From an uncultured Bacilli bacterium (GTDB lineage Bacteria > Bacillota_I > Bacilli_A > RF39 > UBA660), in NCBI GenBank assembly GCA_934098395.1, contig CAKOOM010000001.1:372001-436000 (forward strand): a stretch of 64,000 bases of DNA, given 5' to 3'. The position numbers were made by a program, and so were the translations under genes. Positions 42,704 to 52,211 of the stretch are shown in pieces. The notes beneath the pieces are model-generated. The model did not search any database, was not told where the DNA came from, and saw only the letters and a program-made list of their open reading frames with translations. Numbering within the stretch: position 1 is the first letter of the stretch; every line of letters starts with the position of its first letter.

Positions 42704-42982
42704 ATGGATGAGAAGAAGAAATTTGTGATATTAGATAGTAATGGTAAGGAAGTAGAATGTGAACCTTTATTTACTTTTGAATCTGATGAAACTAAGAAAC
42801 AATATGTGGTTTATACGGATAATTCAGTAGATGAAAATGGCAATGTACGAGTTTTTGCTTCAATATATAAAACCAATGATAAAGGTGGTGAACTATTACC
42901 AATTAAAACTAATAAGGAATGGAAGGTAATAGAGACTATTTTAGATACGATACAGAGTGAAGGTAATAAAAGTGGTGAATAG
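42704..42982 (+). CDS. DUF1292 family protein (YrzB-like)
   Basis: 92 residues, acidic beta-rich: EPLFTFESDETKKQYVVYTDNS, VFASIYK. Position between ruvX and mltG matches yrzB. Function unknown. Confidence 0.82.
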   Translation: MDEKKKFVILDSNGKEVECEPLFTFESDETKKQYVVYTDNSVDENGNVRVFASIYKTNDKGGELLPIKTNKEWKVIETILDTIQSEGNKSGE

Positions 42983-42984
42983 TT

Positions 42985-44058
42985 GTGATAAAGAAGTATA
43001 AAATACTGATGATAGGCTTATCAATTGTATTGGTAGGTATTTTGTTTACGGCATTTTTTTATAATTATCAAATGTCAGCAATGTCAAATGATAGTGAAGA
43101 AGTAGTTGTAGAAATAAAGAGTGGAAGTGTTGCTAGTATTGGTAAGACGTTGTATGAAAATGGATTAATACATAGTGAACTTATATTTAAGATATATGTT
43201 AAATTAAATAGTGCCTCATCTTTAAAGGCATCAACTTATAAGTTAAATAAAAATATGAATTTAAAAGAAATAATTAATATTTTGGAAGAGGGAAATAGTT
43301 ATAATCCAGATCAAGTAGTTATTACTTTTAAGGAGGGACTTAATGTTAGAAAGATAGCTAAATTAGTCGAAGAAGAGACAAATAATAGTTATGATGATTT
43401 TATGGGGCTTATGGTTGATAAGACTTATATTAATGAGTTAATTGATAAGTATTGGTTTTTAGATGATGGAATACTTAATAGTAAGATATATTATCCACTT
43501 GAAGGATATTTATTTCCAAATACGTATGCATTTTTAAATAAGGATGTTACTTCAAAGGAAATAATTGAAAAAATGTTAGATGAGATGGATATACAACTAT
43601 CTAAATATAAGAGTCAAATAGATAGTTCTGAATATAGTTTACATGAACTTATGACTTTGGCTTCCATAGTAGAATTAGAAGGAGCTAGTGCAGATGATCG
43701 AGCAGCGGTAGCTGGAGTATTTTATAATCGATTAAAAGATGGTTGGGTACTTGGATCTGATGTAACAACCTACTATTATTTAAAGATAGATGATTTTAAA
43801 CAATCTTTAAATGGTAATAAGAATTTATTTACATGTGATTATGCTTATAATACGAGATGTACTTCGTTTGTAGGTTTACCGGTAGGACCAGTATCTAATC
43901 CGGGAAATGAGTCAATTGCTGCAGTTATGAATTATAAAAAACATAATTATTATTACTTTGTTGCGGATTGCAAAGGAAAAACTTATCTTAGTAAAGATGC
44001 AACAGAACATTATAATACGATAAATAGACTTAAGAATGATAATAATTGGTGTGTTTAA
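42985..44058 (+). CDS. mltG: Endolytic murein transglycosylase MltG
   Basis: Cuts nascent glycan strands in peptidoglycan. N-terminal membrane anchor (about 4-25), LysM-like region, and catalytic domain with ASIVELEGASADDR (catalytic Glu), AGVFYNRL, GSDVTTYYYL and GLPVGPVSNPG. 357 residues. GTG start, three bases after the previous stop. A Cys pair (FTCDYAYNTRC) replaces the more usual YNTY loop. Confidence 0.93.
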   Translation: MIKKYKILMIGLSIVLVGILFTAFFYNYQMSAMSNDSEEVVVEIKSGSVASIGKTLYENGLIHSELIFKIYVKLNSASSLKASTYKLNKNMNLKEIINILEEGNSYNPDQVVITFKEGLNVRKIAKLVEEETNNSYDDFMGLMVDKTYINELIDKYWFLDDGILNSKIYYPLEGYLFPNTYAFLNKDVTSKEIIEKMLDEMDIQLSKYKSQIDSSEYSLHELMTLASIVELEGASADDRAAVAGVFYNRLKDGWVLGSDVTTYYYLKIDDFKQSLNGNKNLFTCDYAYNTRCTSFVGLPVGPVSNPGNESIAAVMNYKKHNYYYFVADCKGKTYLSKDATEHYNTINRLKNDNNWCV

Positions 44059-44069
44059 TCTATATAGAA

Positions 44070-44113
44070 TACTAAGTGAGAGGTTATATTAATGTATAAC
44101 CTCTCGCTTAGTA
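44070..44113. repeat. Long perfect-type hairpin without T tract
   Basis: A 19-bp inverted repeat (44070-44088 / 44095-44113, one G-U) around a 6-base loop TTAATG, in the 160-base gap between mltG and trmR. No T run follows on either strand, so it is not a standard terminator; it could block exonucleases or regulate trmR. The rest of the gap holds a TATAAT-like box near 44190. Confidence 0.75.
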
Positions 44114-44219
44114 CATATAGTGAAATTATAAGATAAAAAATAGAAAATAAATAACTTTGCTTACTTTCTTTTTTTTGATAGTCGTAGTATAATATTAATA
44201 AATTTTTGAGGAGATTGTT

Positions 44220-44804
44220 ATGTTGGAAGAATTGGAAATTAATGCAAGAGAGAGAAAAATACCGATAATGCTTCATGATGGAATGGAGTATTTATGTGAA
44301 TATATTAAAAATAATAATATTACTAGAATATTAGAGATTGGGAGTGCTATTGGATATTCATCAATAAATATGGCACTAGTTAATGATAAGATATATATTA
44401 CAACAATAGAAAAGGATATAGATAGATATAATGAAGCGGTTAGTAATATTCATAAATTTGGGTTAGATAAGAGAATTAATATTATATGTGATGATGCACT
44501 GGATACGGAGATTAGTGGGATTTATGATATGATATTTATTGATGCATCTAAAGGAAATAATATTAATTTTTTTGAAAAATATAAAAAGAATTTGAGTAAT
44601 GATGGGGTAATAATTACTGATAATTTATTGTTTCATGGTTTAGTAGATGATGAGAGTTTGATTAAGACTAAGAATCAAAGAGGTATTGTTAAGAAAATAA
44701 GAGCTTTTAGGGATTTTTTAGATAATAATTTAGAATTTGATACGGAATATGTTTTAGTGGGAGATGGAATATCGATATCCAAGAGGAGGAGTAGTAATGA
44801 GTAA
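44220..44804 (+). CDS. trmR: tRNA 5-hydroxyuridine methyltransferase (O-methyltransferase)
   Basis: Class I SAM O-methyltransferase of the YrrM/TrmR type: ILEIGSAIGYSSI (SAM motif), TTIEKDIDRYNEA, MIFIDASKGN and TDNLLFHG. TrmR methylates ho5U34 of tRNA to mo5U. 194 residues. Synteny with two U32 genes (TrhP) supports the specific role. Confidence 0.87.
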   Translation: MLEELEINARERKIPIMLHDGMEYLCEYIKNNNITRILEIGSAIGYSSINMALVNDKIYITTIEKDIDRYNEAVSNIHKFGLDKRINIICDDALDTEISGIYDMIFIDASKGNNINFFEKYKKNLSNDGVIITDNLLFHGLVDDESLIKTKNQRGIVKKIRAFRDFLDNNLEFDTEYVLVGDGISISKRRSSNE

Positions 44805-45621
44805 ACTTATATGTACGGGTAATAGTGTTAGTGATATAGAAAAGTTATTATTAAAAGATATTAATGGAATAATTTTATATATAGATAAGTTATCTGTTAA
44901 TTCTTCTTTTTATATGGATATAGATGATATAGATAAGATAGAGTGTGGAGATAAGGAATTGTTTATATGTATGAATAAACTTATGCATAATAAAGATATA
45001 GATTATTTAAGAGAATGTTTGTTAAAAGTAAGAGATAAGAATTTACATATTCTTTTTTATGATATGGCTGTTTATAATATAGCACGAGAATTAGGAATAG
45101 AGGATAAGTTAGTAATATATCAGGATCATTTGAATGCTTCGATTTTATCTAATAGATTTTATAATAGATTGGGAATTAAATATAGTTTTATTACTTCGGA
45201 TATTACAATGGAAGAATTACTTTTGATAAAGAGAAATGTTGATAGTAAGATAATGTTTTTGGGATATGGTTATTTACCAATGTTTTATTCAAGAAGATAT
45301 TTGATTAGTAATTATTTAAAGTATATTGATAAGTTTGATGGAGAGAAGAGTAAATATGAGATAGTTAGTGATATGGGTAAGAAATATACGATAGCAGAAG
45401 AAGAGAATGGTACGACAATATATACGGATAGAGAAGTTAATTTGATTAATTATATGGAACAATTAGATGAGATAGATTATATTGTAATGAATAGCAATAA
45501 TATTGATAGTGATGAGTATTTACGAATGGTAGATAAGTTTATTAAAAGAGAAAAAATGGATGATTGTTATTTAGGATTTCTTGATAAGAAGACAGTATAT
45601 AAAGTAAAGGGGGCTAATTAA
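44797..45621 (+). CDS. trhP1: Peptidase U32-like tRNA hydroxylation protein (TrhP1/YrrN-like)
   Basis: 274 residues; TIM-barrel-like protein, more divergent than its neighbour. It starts inside the end of trmR (ATG after AGGAGGAG) and ends where the next U32 gene begins, as YrrM-YrrN-YrrO in Bacillus. Bacillus TrhP1/TrhP2 make ho5U34 with prephenate. The usual U32 catalytic signature is weak here, in line with YrrN. Confidence 0.78.
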   Translation: MSKLICTGNSVSDIEKLLLKDINGIILYIDKLSVNSSFYMDIDDIDKIECGDKELFICMNKLMHNKDIDYLRECLLKVRDKNLHILFYDMAVYNIARELGIEDKLVIYQDHLNASILSNRFYNRLGIKYSFITSDITMEELLLIKRNVDSKIMFLGYGYLPMFYSRRYLISNYLKYIDKFDGEKSKYEIVSDMGKKYTIAEEENGTTIYTDREVNLINYMEQLDEIDYIVMNSNNIDSDEYLRMVDKFIKREKMDDCYLGFLDKKTVYKVKGAN

Positions 45622-46820
45622 TGAAAAAGGTAGAATTACTTAGTCCAGCTGGTAATATGGAAAGATTGAAGATAGCTTTATTATATGGAGCTGATGCGGT
45701 ATATATTGGAGGAAGAGACTATAGTCTTAGAGCTAATGCAAAGAATTTTTCTATTCCTGAAATAAAAGAGGCTTGTATTTATGCGCATAGTTTAAAAAAG
45801 AAGGTATATGTTACTGTAAATATTGTTTTTCATAATGAAGATACGGTAGGAATAGTAGATTACTTAAAGGAACTAGAAAAATGTGGAGTAGATGCGATTA
45901 TTGTATCAGATCCGTTGATAATAGATATAATACATGATAATAATATTAATTTGGAGATACATATATCTACACAGTATTCTTCGGTTAATTATGAGGCTGT
46001 TAAGTTTTTTAAAGATATGGGAGCTAGTAGAGTTGTTTTAGGAAGAGAAACTTCAAGAGAAGAAATTAAAGAAATAATAGATAAGACAGGAATAGAAATA
46101 GAGTGTTTTATTCATGGGGCAATGTGTGCTAGTTATTCTGGAAGGTGTGTTTTATCTAATTACTTTACTAATAGAGATGCGAATAGAGGGGGATGTGCAC
46201 AGATATGTAGATGGAGTTTTGACTTAATTAAAGATGGTGAGTTAATTCAAGATAAGACAAAGTTTACAATGTGTTCTAAAGATTTATGTATGCTTAAATA
46301 TATTTCTGATATGATAGATATTGGAATATGTAGTTTAAAAGTAGAAGGTAGAATGAGAAGTATTTATTATGTAGCTACGGTTATTAGTACTTATAGGCAT
46401 GTAATAGATGAATATTATAGTGGTACTTTAACAAGTGATAGAATAGAATATTATATGAAAGTATTAAATAGGGTAGCTAATAGGGATAATGTAGTACAAT
46501 TTTATGATAAATTTCCAGGAGTTAATGAACAGTATTTTCTTGGAAGAGAAGAGACTACAAATCAAGATTATTTAGCAATAGTGGATAGTTATGATAAAGA
46601 GTCAGGTTATGTTACAGTGACACAGAAGAATTATTTTAAACCGGGAGATATTGTGGAAATTATTTCACCATATAGAAAGAATATGAAAATGGTTATTCCA
46701 AAGATATATAATAATGATATGGAAGAGTTAGAGGTAGCAAGGCATCCAGAGGAGATTATTAAATTTAAGATTGATTTTCTAGTATCTAAATATGATATGA
46801 TTAGAACTTTAATAAAATAG
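45621..46820 (+). CDS. trhP2: U32-family tRNA hydroxylation protein (TrhP2/YrrO-like)
   Basis: 399 residues: ELLSPAGNMERLKIALLYGADAVYIGG, the U32 signature ECFIHGAMCASYSGRCVLSNYF, four cysteines for a probable Fe-S cluster (including GGCAQICRW and MCSKDLCML), and LKVEGRMRSIYYV. Acts with TrhP1 in 5-hydroxyuridine formation at tRNA U34. Starts at the preceding stop (TAATG). Confidence 0.92.
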   Translation: MKKVELLSPAGNMERLKIALLYGADAVYIGGRDYSLRANAKNFSIPEIKEACIYAHSLKKKVYVTVNIVFHNEDTVGIVDYLKELEKCGVDAIIVSDPLIIDIIHDNNINLEIHISTQYSSVNYEAVKFFKDMGASRVVLGRETSREEIKEIIDKTGIEIECFIHGAMCASYSGRCVLSNYFTNRDANRGGCAQICRWSFDLIKDGELIQDKTKFTMCSKDLCMLKYISDMIDIGICSLKVEGRMRSIYYVATVISTYRHVIDEYYSGTLTSDRIEYYMKVLNRVANRDNVVQFYDKFPGVNEQYFLGREETTNQDYLAIVDSYDKESGYVTVTQKNYFKPGDIVEIISPYRKNMKMVIPKIYNNDMEELEVARHPEEIIKFKIDFLVSKYDMIRTLIK

Positions 46821-46830
46821 AAAAATATAC

Positions 46831-46859
46831 TTGACAAAATATTAAATAACTAGTAAAAT
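46831..46859 (+). promoter_or_regulatory. Promoter of greA-tig
   Basis: TTGACA (46831-46836), 17-base spacer, TAAAAT (46854-46859), placed between trhP2 and greA. Confidence 0.7.
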
Positions 46860-46886
46860 GTTGAAATGTTAAAAGAGGTGATGAAA

Positions 46887-47354
46887 GTGAGTAATAAAGT
46901 ATATTTAACTAATGAAGGCTTTTTAAAAATAGAAGAAGAATTAAATCATTTAAAGGAAGTTAAGAGACCGGAAGTAATTAAGGCTTTAAAAGATGCAAGA
47001 GCTTTAGGTGATTTATCAGAGAATGCTGATTATGATGCAGCAAGGAATGAACAAGCTAAGGTTGAGGGAAGAATATTAGAACTTGAAAAATTATTGGAAG
47101 TAGCAGAATTAATTGAAAAGAGAGACAATGATAAAGTTGGGCTTGGTGCTACGGTTAAGATTATGTATGATGGTGATGAAGATGATACGGAAGAATATTG
47201 TATTGTAGGTTCTAAGGAAGCAGATCCATCAAATAATAAGATATCTAATGAATCGCCTTTAGCTAAAGCTATAATGGGAGCTAAGGTTGGAGATACATGT
47301 ACTGTAGAAAGTCCTAATGGTAACTACGAAGTAGAAGTATTAGAAATAAAGTAA
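46887..47354 (+). CDS. greA: Transcription elongation factor GreA
   Basis: Rescues backtracked RNA polymerase. N-terminal coiled coil with the acidic tip LGDLSENADYDAARNEQ and C-terminal FKBP-like domain (ISNESPLAKAIMGAKVGD). 155 residues. The GTG at 46887 is six bases after AGAGGTG and gives the family start MSNKVYLT; ATG codons at 46866/46881 overlap the ribosome site. Confidence 0.94.
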   Translation: MSNKVYLTNEGFLKIEEELNHLKEVKRPEVIKALKDARALGDLSENADYDAARNEQAKVEGRILELEKLLEVAELIEKRDNDKVGLGATVKIMYDGDEDDTEEYCIVGSKEADPSNNKISNESPLAKAIMGAKVGDTCTVESPNGNYEVEVLEIK

Positions 47355-47364
47355 GGAGTAGAAA

Positions 47365-48618
47365 ATGAAAGAAGAAAAGAATTTAATTGTTAAAGGAACT
47401 GAATGGAAAGGGTTACAAGATAAGGCATATGAGAAAGTTAGTAAGAGTGCTAAAGTAGATGGCTTTAGACCAGGTAAGGCTCCAAGAGATATGTATGAGA
47501 AGAAATATGGTAAACAAGATATCATGATGGAAGCTGCTGATATGGCTATTAAGCATGAATATGAAAGATTACTTACTGATGAAAAGATAACTCCAGTAGT
47601 TGAACCTAAAGTTAATTTAGTTAAGTGTGATGAGGAAGAATTAGAGGTTAAATTTGAATTTGTAGTAGAACCTAAAATTGAACTTGGTAAATATACGAAT
47701 CTTGGAATAAAGATGGATAAAGTTAAAGTTACTAAGGAAGAAGTTGAAAATAGAATTAAATCTTTACTTGATGAATATGCAGAGATTGAAGTAAAAGACG
47801 GTAGTGTTGAAGATGGTGATATAGCCGTTATTGATTTTACTGGGTTTAAAGATGGGGTAGAATTTGAAGGTGGTAAGGGAGAAAATTATTCACTTACTAT
47901 TGGTAGTAAGAGTTTTATACCTGGATTTGAAGATGCAATTATCGGAATGAAGAAGGGTGAAGAGAAAGATATAGATTTAACTTTCCCTGAAGATTATATG
48001 GCTGAAGAATTAAAAGGTAAGGCTGTTGTATTTAAAGTTAAGGTTAATGAAATTAAGACTAGAGTAGTACCTAAGATAGATAAGGAATTCTTTGAAGACC
48101 TTGGTATGGAAGGAGTAACTACGAAGGAAGAATTAGAACATGAAATTAAACACGAATTAGAACATCAAAAAGAGCATGAAGCAGAACATGTATATGAAGA
48201 AAAATGTTTAGATAAAGCTGCAGAAAATATGAAGTGTGATATATGTGAAGAACTAGTAATGGATGAAGTGGAACACATGTATAAAGAATTCATTGAGAGA
48301 ATGCAAATGCAAGGTATTAGTGAAGAGATGTATTTTCAATATACAAAGGCTAAGAAAGAAGATATTACTGATCAAATGAAGCCTGAAGCTTTGAAGAGAA
48401 TTAAATATCGTTATTTATTAAAAGAAATTATTAAAGTTGAAAAGATTAAAGTAACTGATAAAGAAGCTAAGGATAGAGTTAAAGAAATGGCTAAGATGTA
48501 TCAAGTTTCAGAAGAAGTTATTTTAAAAGAATTATCTTTAGAACATGTTAAATTAGATAAGATGTATCAAAAAGCAATGGATTTAGTGTGTGCTAATGAA
48601 GAAAAGAAGAAAGATTAA
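47365..48618 (+). CDS. tig: Trigger factor
   Basis: Ribosome-bound chaperone and peptidyl-prolyl isomerase. Ribosome-docking motif GFRPGKAPRDMYEKKYG, PPIase domain from about 145 to 235 (GDIAVIDFTGFKDGVEFEGG, FIPGFEDAIIGMKKGE), helical C-terminus. 417 residues. The usual leading residues before the N-terminal strand are short (MKEEKNLIVKGTEW), so the first ~10 residues of the family are missing. A CDIC pair sits near residue 292. Confidence 0.93.
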   Translation: MKEEKNLIVKGTEWKGLQDKAYEKVSKSAKVDGFRPGKAPRDMYEKKYGKQDIMMEAADMAIKHEYERLLTDEKITPVVEPKVNLVKCDEEELEVKFEFVVEPKIELGKYTNLGIKMDKVKVTKEEVENRIKSLLDEYAEIEVKDGSVEDGDIAVIDFTGFKDGVEFEGGKGENYSLTIGSKSFIPGFEDAIIGMKKGEEKDIDLTFPEDYMAEELKGKAVVFKVKVNEIKTRVVPKIDKEFFEDLGMEGVTTKEELEHEIKHELEHQKEHEAEHVYEEKCLDKAAENMKCDICEELVMDEVEHMYKEFIERMQMQGISEEMYFQYTKAKKEDITDQMKPEALKRIKYRYLLKEIIKVEKIKVTDKEAKDRVKEMAKMYQVSEEVILKELSLEHVKLDKMYQKAMDLVCANEEKKKD

Positions 48619-48640
48619 GGATAATGCTTTCTTTTTTTTT
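48607..48640 (+). terminator. Terminator of greA-tig
   Basis: AAGAAAG (48607-48613) pairs with CTTTCTT (48627-48633) followed by T run. Confidence 0.7.
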
Positions 48641-48690
48641 ATAAGTAAGGTATAATTAGGTATAGTTAGTCAATAGGAGGTAAATATATA

Positions 48691-49206
48691 ATGGCAGGAC
48701 AATTAGCGGAGCTATTAGTAGATAATTTTGATTCATTAACTAATTTAAAATATGGTAAGGAGCTTATAATATTTATTATTTCTATGTTACCAATATTGGA
48801 ACTTAGGGGAGGATTGATTGCTGCTAGTTTGTTAAATATGGATGGTATAAGTAGTTTTATTATTTGTTTTTTGGGTAATATAATTCCGATACCATTTATT
48901 TTATGGTTAATTACACCAATATTTGATAGATTAAAGAAAACTAAACTTCTATCAGGAATGGTTAATAAACTTGAAAAGAAGGCTATATCTAAGAAAGATC
49001 AGATAGAGCGAATGCAATATATAGGACTTATGTTATTTGTAGGTATACCATTACCAGGTACAGGAGCTTGGACGGGGTGTTTAATAGCAGCATTACTAGA
49101 TATGGATAAGAAAAAAGCGATGCTTTATGCGATATTGGGAGTAATTATGGCTGGTATTATTATGATGTTTTTGTCTTTTGGAATACTTGATAAGATTATT
49201 CATTAA
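48691..49206 (+). CDS. Small multidrug export family membrane protein (COG2426)
   Basis: 171 residues, about five hydrophobic segments. MLPILELRGGLIAA and VGIPLPGTGAWTGCLIAALL are the paired signature loops of the COG2426 family. Transport role is only by family name. Preceded by AGGAGG. Confidence 0.85.
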   Translation: MAGQLAELLVDNFDSLTNLKYGKELIIFIISMLPILELRGGLIAASLLNMDGISSFIICFLGNIIPIPFILWLITPIFDRLKKTKLLSGMVNKLEKKAISKKDQIERMQYIGLMLFVGIPLPGTGAWTGCLIAALLDMDKKKAMLYAILGVIMAGIIMMFLSFGILDKIIH

Positions 49207-49221
49207 AATTAACAAAAATGC

Positions 49222-49250
49222 TTGAAAAATGCTTTTATTAGTGATATAAT
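49222..49250 (+). promoter_or_regulatory. Promoter of tRNA-Lys
   Basis: TTGAAA (49222-49227), 17-base spacer, TATAAT (49245-49250). Confidence 0.75.
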
Positions 49251-49280
49251 TTTAATTGTCTTGTTTTAAAGACATTAAGT

Positions 49281-49356
49281 GGGCTGTTAGCTCAGTTGGT
49301 AGAGCAACTGACTCTTAATCAGTGGGTCTAGGGTTCGAATCCCTAACAGCCCACCA
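49281..49356 (+). tRNA. tRNA-Lys (CTT)
   Basis: 76 bases; acceptor GGGCTGT/ACAGCCC, anticodon loop CTCTTAA (anticodon CTT), GGTTCGAATCC T-arm, encoded CCA. Confidence 0.95.
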
Positions 49357-49387
49357 TTTAATTTGTTTATAAAAAGTGTAAAAATAC

Positions 49388-49416
49388 TTGATATATTATA
49401 AATGATATGATATAAT
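49388..49416 (+). promoter_or_regulatory. Promoter of tRNA-Ile/tRNA-Glu
   Basis: TTGATA (49388-49393), 17-base spacer, TATAAT (49411-49416). Confidence 0.75.
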
Positions 49417-49436
49417 CAAAAAGCAAGACGCAAAAT

Positions 49437-49513
<77 letters not shown>

Positions 49514-49524
49514 TTTTGTATTTT

Positions 49525-49601
49525 GGCCCGTTGGTGAAGTGGTTCAACACACATGCCTTTCACGCATGCATTCATGGGTTCAAATCCCGTACGGGTCACC
49601 A
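49525..49601 (+). tRNA. tRNA-Glu (TTC)
   Basis: 77 bases; acceptor GGCCCGT/ACGGGTC, anticodon loop CTTTCAC (TTC), GGTTCAAATCC T-arm, encoded CCA. It borders the decayed integrative element. Confidence 0.95.
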
Positions 49602-49612
49602 ATTGATAATTT

Positions 49613-49638
49613 AGCCTTTGAAATAAAGGCTTTTTTTC
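49613..49638 (+). terminator. Terminator of the tRNA cluster
   Basis: AGCCTTT (49613-49619) / AAAGGCT (49625-49631) with T7. Confidence 0.85.
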
Positions 49639-49691
49639 TTTTTTATATTTATGCTAGGTACATATTAGGTACATAATTTTACCAAAAAATA

Positions 49692-50698
49692 TTAATTTTC
49701 TATTAAATTTATTATTTCATTGAGTTTAGATTTATACATGTGTGAATATCTATTTAGTGTCATGCTAACCAAGATATTCGGCTACTAGTTTTGGATCAGC
49801 ATTTTTGGATATTAATAAACTAGCACGGCTGTGTCTAAAATCATGTATTCTTATTTGCTCAACATTAGCAATTTTACAATATTTATTTTTATGAAATTGA
49901 ATAGTGGTTTCGAGTGTAGGTTTTATTCCACCGAATACAAACCAATTACTGTTAAAACCATCCAATTTACATTGTACATTATAAAGCGATTTTAGCTGGC
50001 ATTTTAATTGATTAGTTTCTATAACTAGATTTGGTTTTTGGTGGGAAAATTGACCATTTTTCACCCTTTATTTTTTTGTGAGAGTTTTATTAACACTGAT
50101 GGTTCCTAAATCAAAGTCGATATCATTCCAATTCAATGCTTGTAATTTTCCTTGTCTTAAACCACAACAGAATAACACTTTAAATAATGTTAGCCAAAAG
50201 TCATCCGTTATTACAGTGCAAAATTGTTTAAATTCACTCGGATTAAAAAAATCCATTTCTTTCTTTTGCTTAAAAGGATCTTTAAACCCACCAGATAGTT
50301 TAGGTATCTTATTGTTTACATCATAAAATGTATCACTATAATTAATTAAAGTTATAACTAACTTATGTATTGTATTTTTATAATCTGTACATAGGCAGTT
50401 TATTTAATTCACTCTTGAATTTTTCATACTTCTCTAATGTTAGGTTATTTATTTTTACATCTCCTAAGTATTTATTGATATATTTATATAAATTGTTTTT
50501 TCTTAAAATTGCTTGTGGTCTAACATAATCTTTTTTCTTTTCAATATATTTATTATATATGTCATCAAAAGTTAAAGATTTTCTTTTGCTTTCACCGACA
50601 GTTAATAAAAATTTTGCTTCTTCTTTTGTAGAAAACTTTTTACTTTTCTTTTGTTTTATATTTCCGTAAATATCTCTATAATTACATTTAAAGTCCAT
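49692..50698 (-). pseudogene. int: Phage-type tyrosine recombinase (integrase), broken by frameshifts and stops
   Basis: Pieces in different frames read in order: N-terminal arm-binding domain (FKCNYRDIYGNIKQKKSK, start 50698), core-binding SAM-like part (FDDIYNKYIEKKKDYVR), catalytic start KVLFCCGLRQGKLQALNWNDID, then RIHDFRHSRASLLISKNADPKLVAEYLG, and after one more frame change MTLNRYSHMYKSKL with the nucleophilic Tyr. At least three lesions (near 50380, 50065 and 49766) separate them, so the enzyme is inactive. Confidence 0.88.
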
Positions 50699-50887
50699 AT
50701 TTTATTGTCTTTTGTTTTTTATTTTTTGTCTTATAAACTGGCATAAAAATCACTCCTTATTTCAAATTTTATATTGAATTAGGATTATATTTATGCTATA
50801 ATTAAATCACATAAAAAATCCTAATCGCACTAGATTAATTTTTTGTGTATTTTGGCTAGATACTGTTCCAGCAGTTCTAGTCTTTTT

Positions 50888-51775
50888 TTAATTTGTATCT
50901 ATTTGTTTTATATTCTCATTGTTTTCTAAATATCTACGATTAATATTATTTTCTTTTGTAATGACATTTCTACCAAGTTCTTTTTCTAAATTATCACGAG
51001 TATTTTTAGCAATATTACCTCCTCGTTTGGCAATTTCTTTGTTTTGTGTTAATCCTTGTGGATTATATTTCTTTGCTAATTCTCTTGTGGCAGTTTCGCC
51101 AATATCTGTTAATAAGATTTCTAAATCGGACATATTATCTCTTAATGATTCTTTTCTGATTCCTTTATATTCTTTGTATTGACTTGCTTTCATTCCAGAC
51201 CAAGCATTATATATTTCGTTTGTTAATATACCATATTCCATAGGTTCATTTATGCCTCCAGATTTCCATACATCTGTTAATTGAAATCTATGTAATTGAC
51301 CTTTTAATCTTTTTTCAATCCAAGCATCACTATATCCTTGTGATTTATAAATCATAATACTTCTATCAATTGCTTTTGACGGATCAAAGGTTTCATCAAT
51401 TTTTTCACTACCAACTTGGGCTAACCAAAGTTTAAAGGGTTCTGCTTTGGGACTAGGTACACTTTGTATAAGTCTTAATATTCCTTTGGTATCTAATACA
51501 TCAGTGTTATAAAATTTTCCATCTGCTGATTGCATTTTCAGTTGACTACAAATTGTAGCCAACTCAGAACCTTCATTTTTTAATCTTGTTTTAAGAACAC
51601 TCCAATATTTCCTTGGATTTAAGCTGTCGGTTAATGCTTTGATAACATCGACAACACTAAAATAGTAATCTTCTTTTTCAACATCCCATTTTGTTCTAAT
51701 ATTTGTGTTTTCAAATATTCTTATAATATTTTTCTTTTCATTTAATTCATTCTTCTCTTTGACTTCTGTATCCAT
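50888..51775 (-). CDS. BRO/DinD-like phage antirepressor-type protein
   Basis: 295 residues. N-terminal Bro-N-like domain (IRIFENTNIRTKWDVEKEDYYFSVVDVIKALT, then LSVPSPKAEPFKLWLAQVG-like motif) and a C-terminal part matching DinD (YGILTNEIYNAWSGMKASQYKEYKG, LRDNMSDLEILLTDIGE). DinD inhibits RecA filaments in E. coli; in phages such proteins act as antirepressors. Intact here, unlike its neighbours. Preceded by GGAAGT. Confidence 0.83.
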   Translation of the reverse strand: MDTEVKEKNELNEKKNIIRIFENTNIRTKWDVEKEDYYFSVVDVIKALTDSLNPRKYWSVLKTRLKNEGSELATICSQLKMQSADGKFYNTDVLDTKGILRLIQSVPSPKAEPFKLWLAQVGSEKIDETFDPSKAIDRSIMIYKSQGYSDAWIEKRLKGQLHRFQLTDVWKSGGINEPMEYGILTNEIYNAWSGMKASQYKEYKGIRKESLRDNMSDLEILLTDIGETATRELAKKYNPQGLTQNKEIAKRGGNIAKNTRDNLEKELGRNVITKENNINRRYLENNENIKQIDTN

Positions 51776-51822
51776 TTCATACTTCCTTTCTATATTTTAA
51801 AAATACCTGTATTAGCATATTT

Positions 51823-52195
51823 TTAAGCATTTTTTTTGATTATCTTATAAACTATATATGCAATTAGTGCAAAAGAGAAAAATGTCATCCAGTTGTCATA
51901 ATTATCGTTTTCCTTTTTAGTTTTTCATTTTCTTCTTCTAGTTCTCGAATTTTATCTTCTAATTCCGAGGTATTGTTACCATAATTTGAAGTGTCGGTTA
52001 ATTCATATTCATTATCGTAACTTCCACAATTACAACTTGGACTATAAGTTCCATCGTTGCATACCCATTTTCCTACATTGGTATCACAATATGCTTGTCC
52101 TCCGCGCCAAGAACAACAACCACTTCCAGCATCGACTTTATATGGTATCAATATAATAATTGCTATTATTATAATTATTAAAATCTTTTTTTCAT
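51823..52195 (-). pseudogene. Small Cys-rich secreted/membrane protein with two single-base frameshifts
   Basis: ATG at 52195-52193 follows GGGAGTATA. With one extra A in the A7 run after the start, a signal-anchor MKKKILIIIIIAIII leads into the open stretch PYKVDAGSGCCSWRGGQAYCDT ... CNDGTYSPSCNCGS. With one extra A in the A5 run near 51920, the frame continues into KKENDNYDNW and a C-terminal membrane helix (MTFFSFALIAYIVYKII), stop at 51825-51823. The Cys-rich core resembles small secreted proteins with a CDGTYSPSC motif seen in many bacteria. Decay or poly-A phase variation are both possible. Confidence 0.65.
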
Positions 52196-52211
52196 TATAC
52201 TCCCTTTTTAA

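Noticed and set aside
44055..44276. Minus-strand frame across the mltG-trmR gap
   Set aside because: It runs through the palindrome and has no ribosome site; it is explained by the hairpin.
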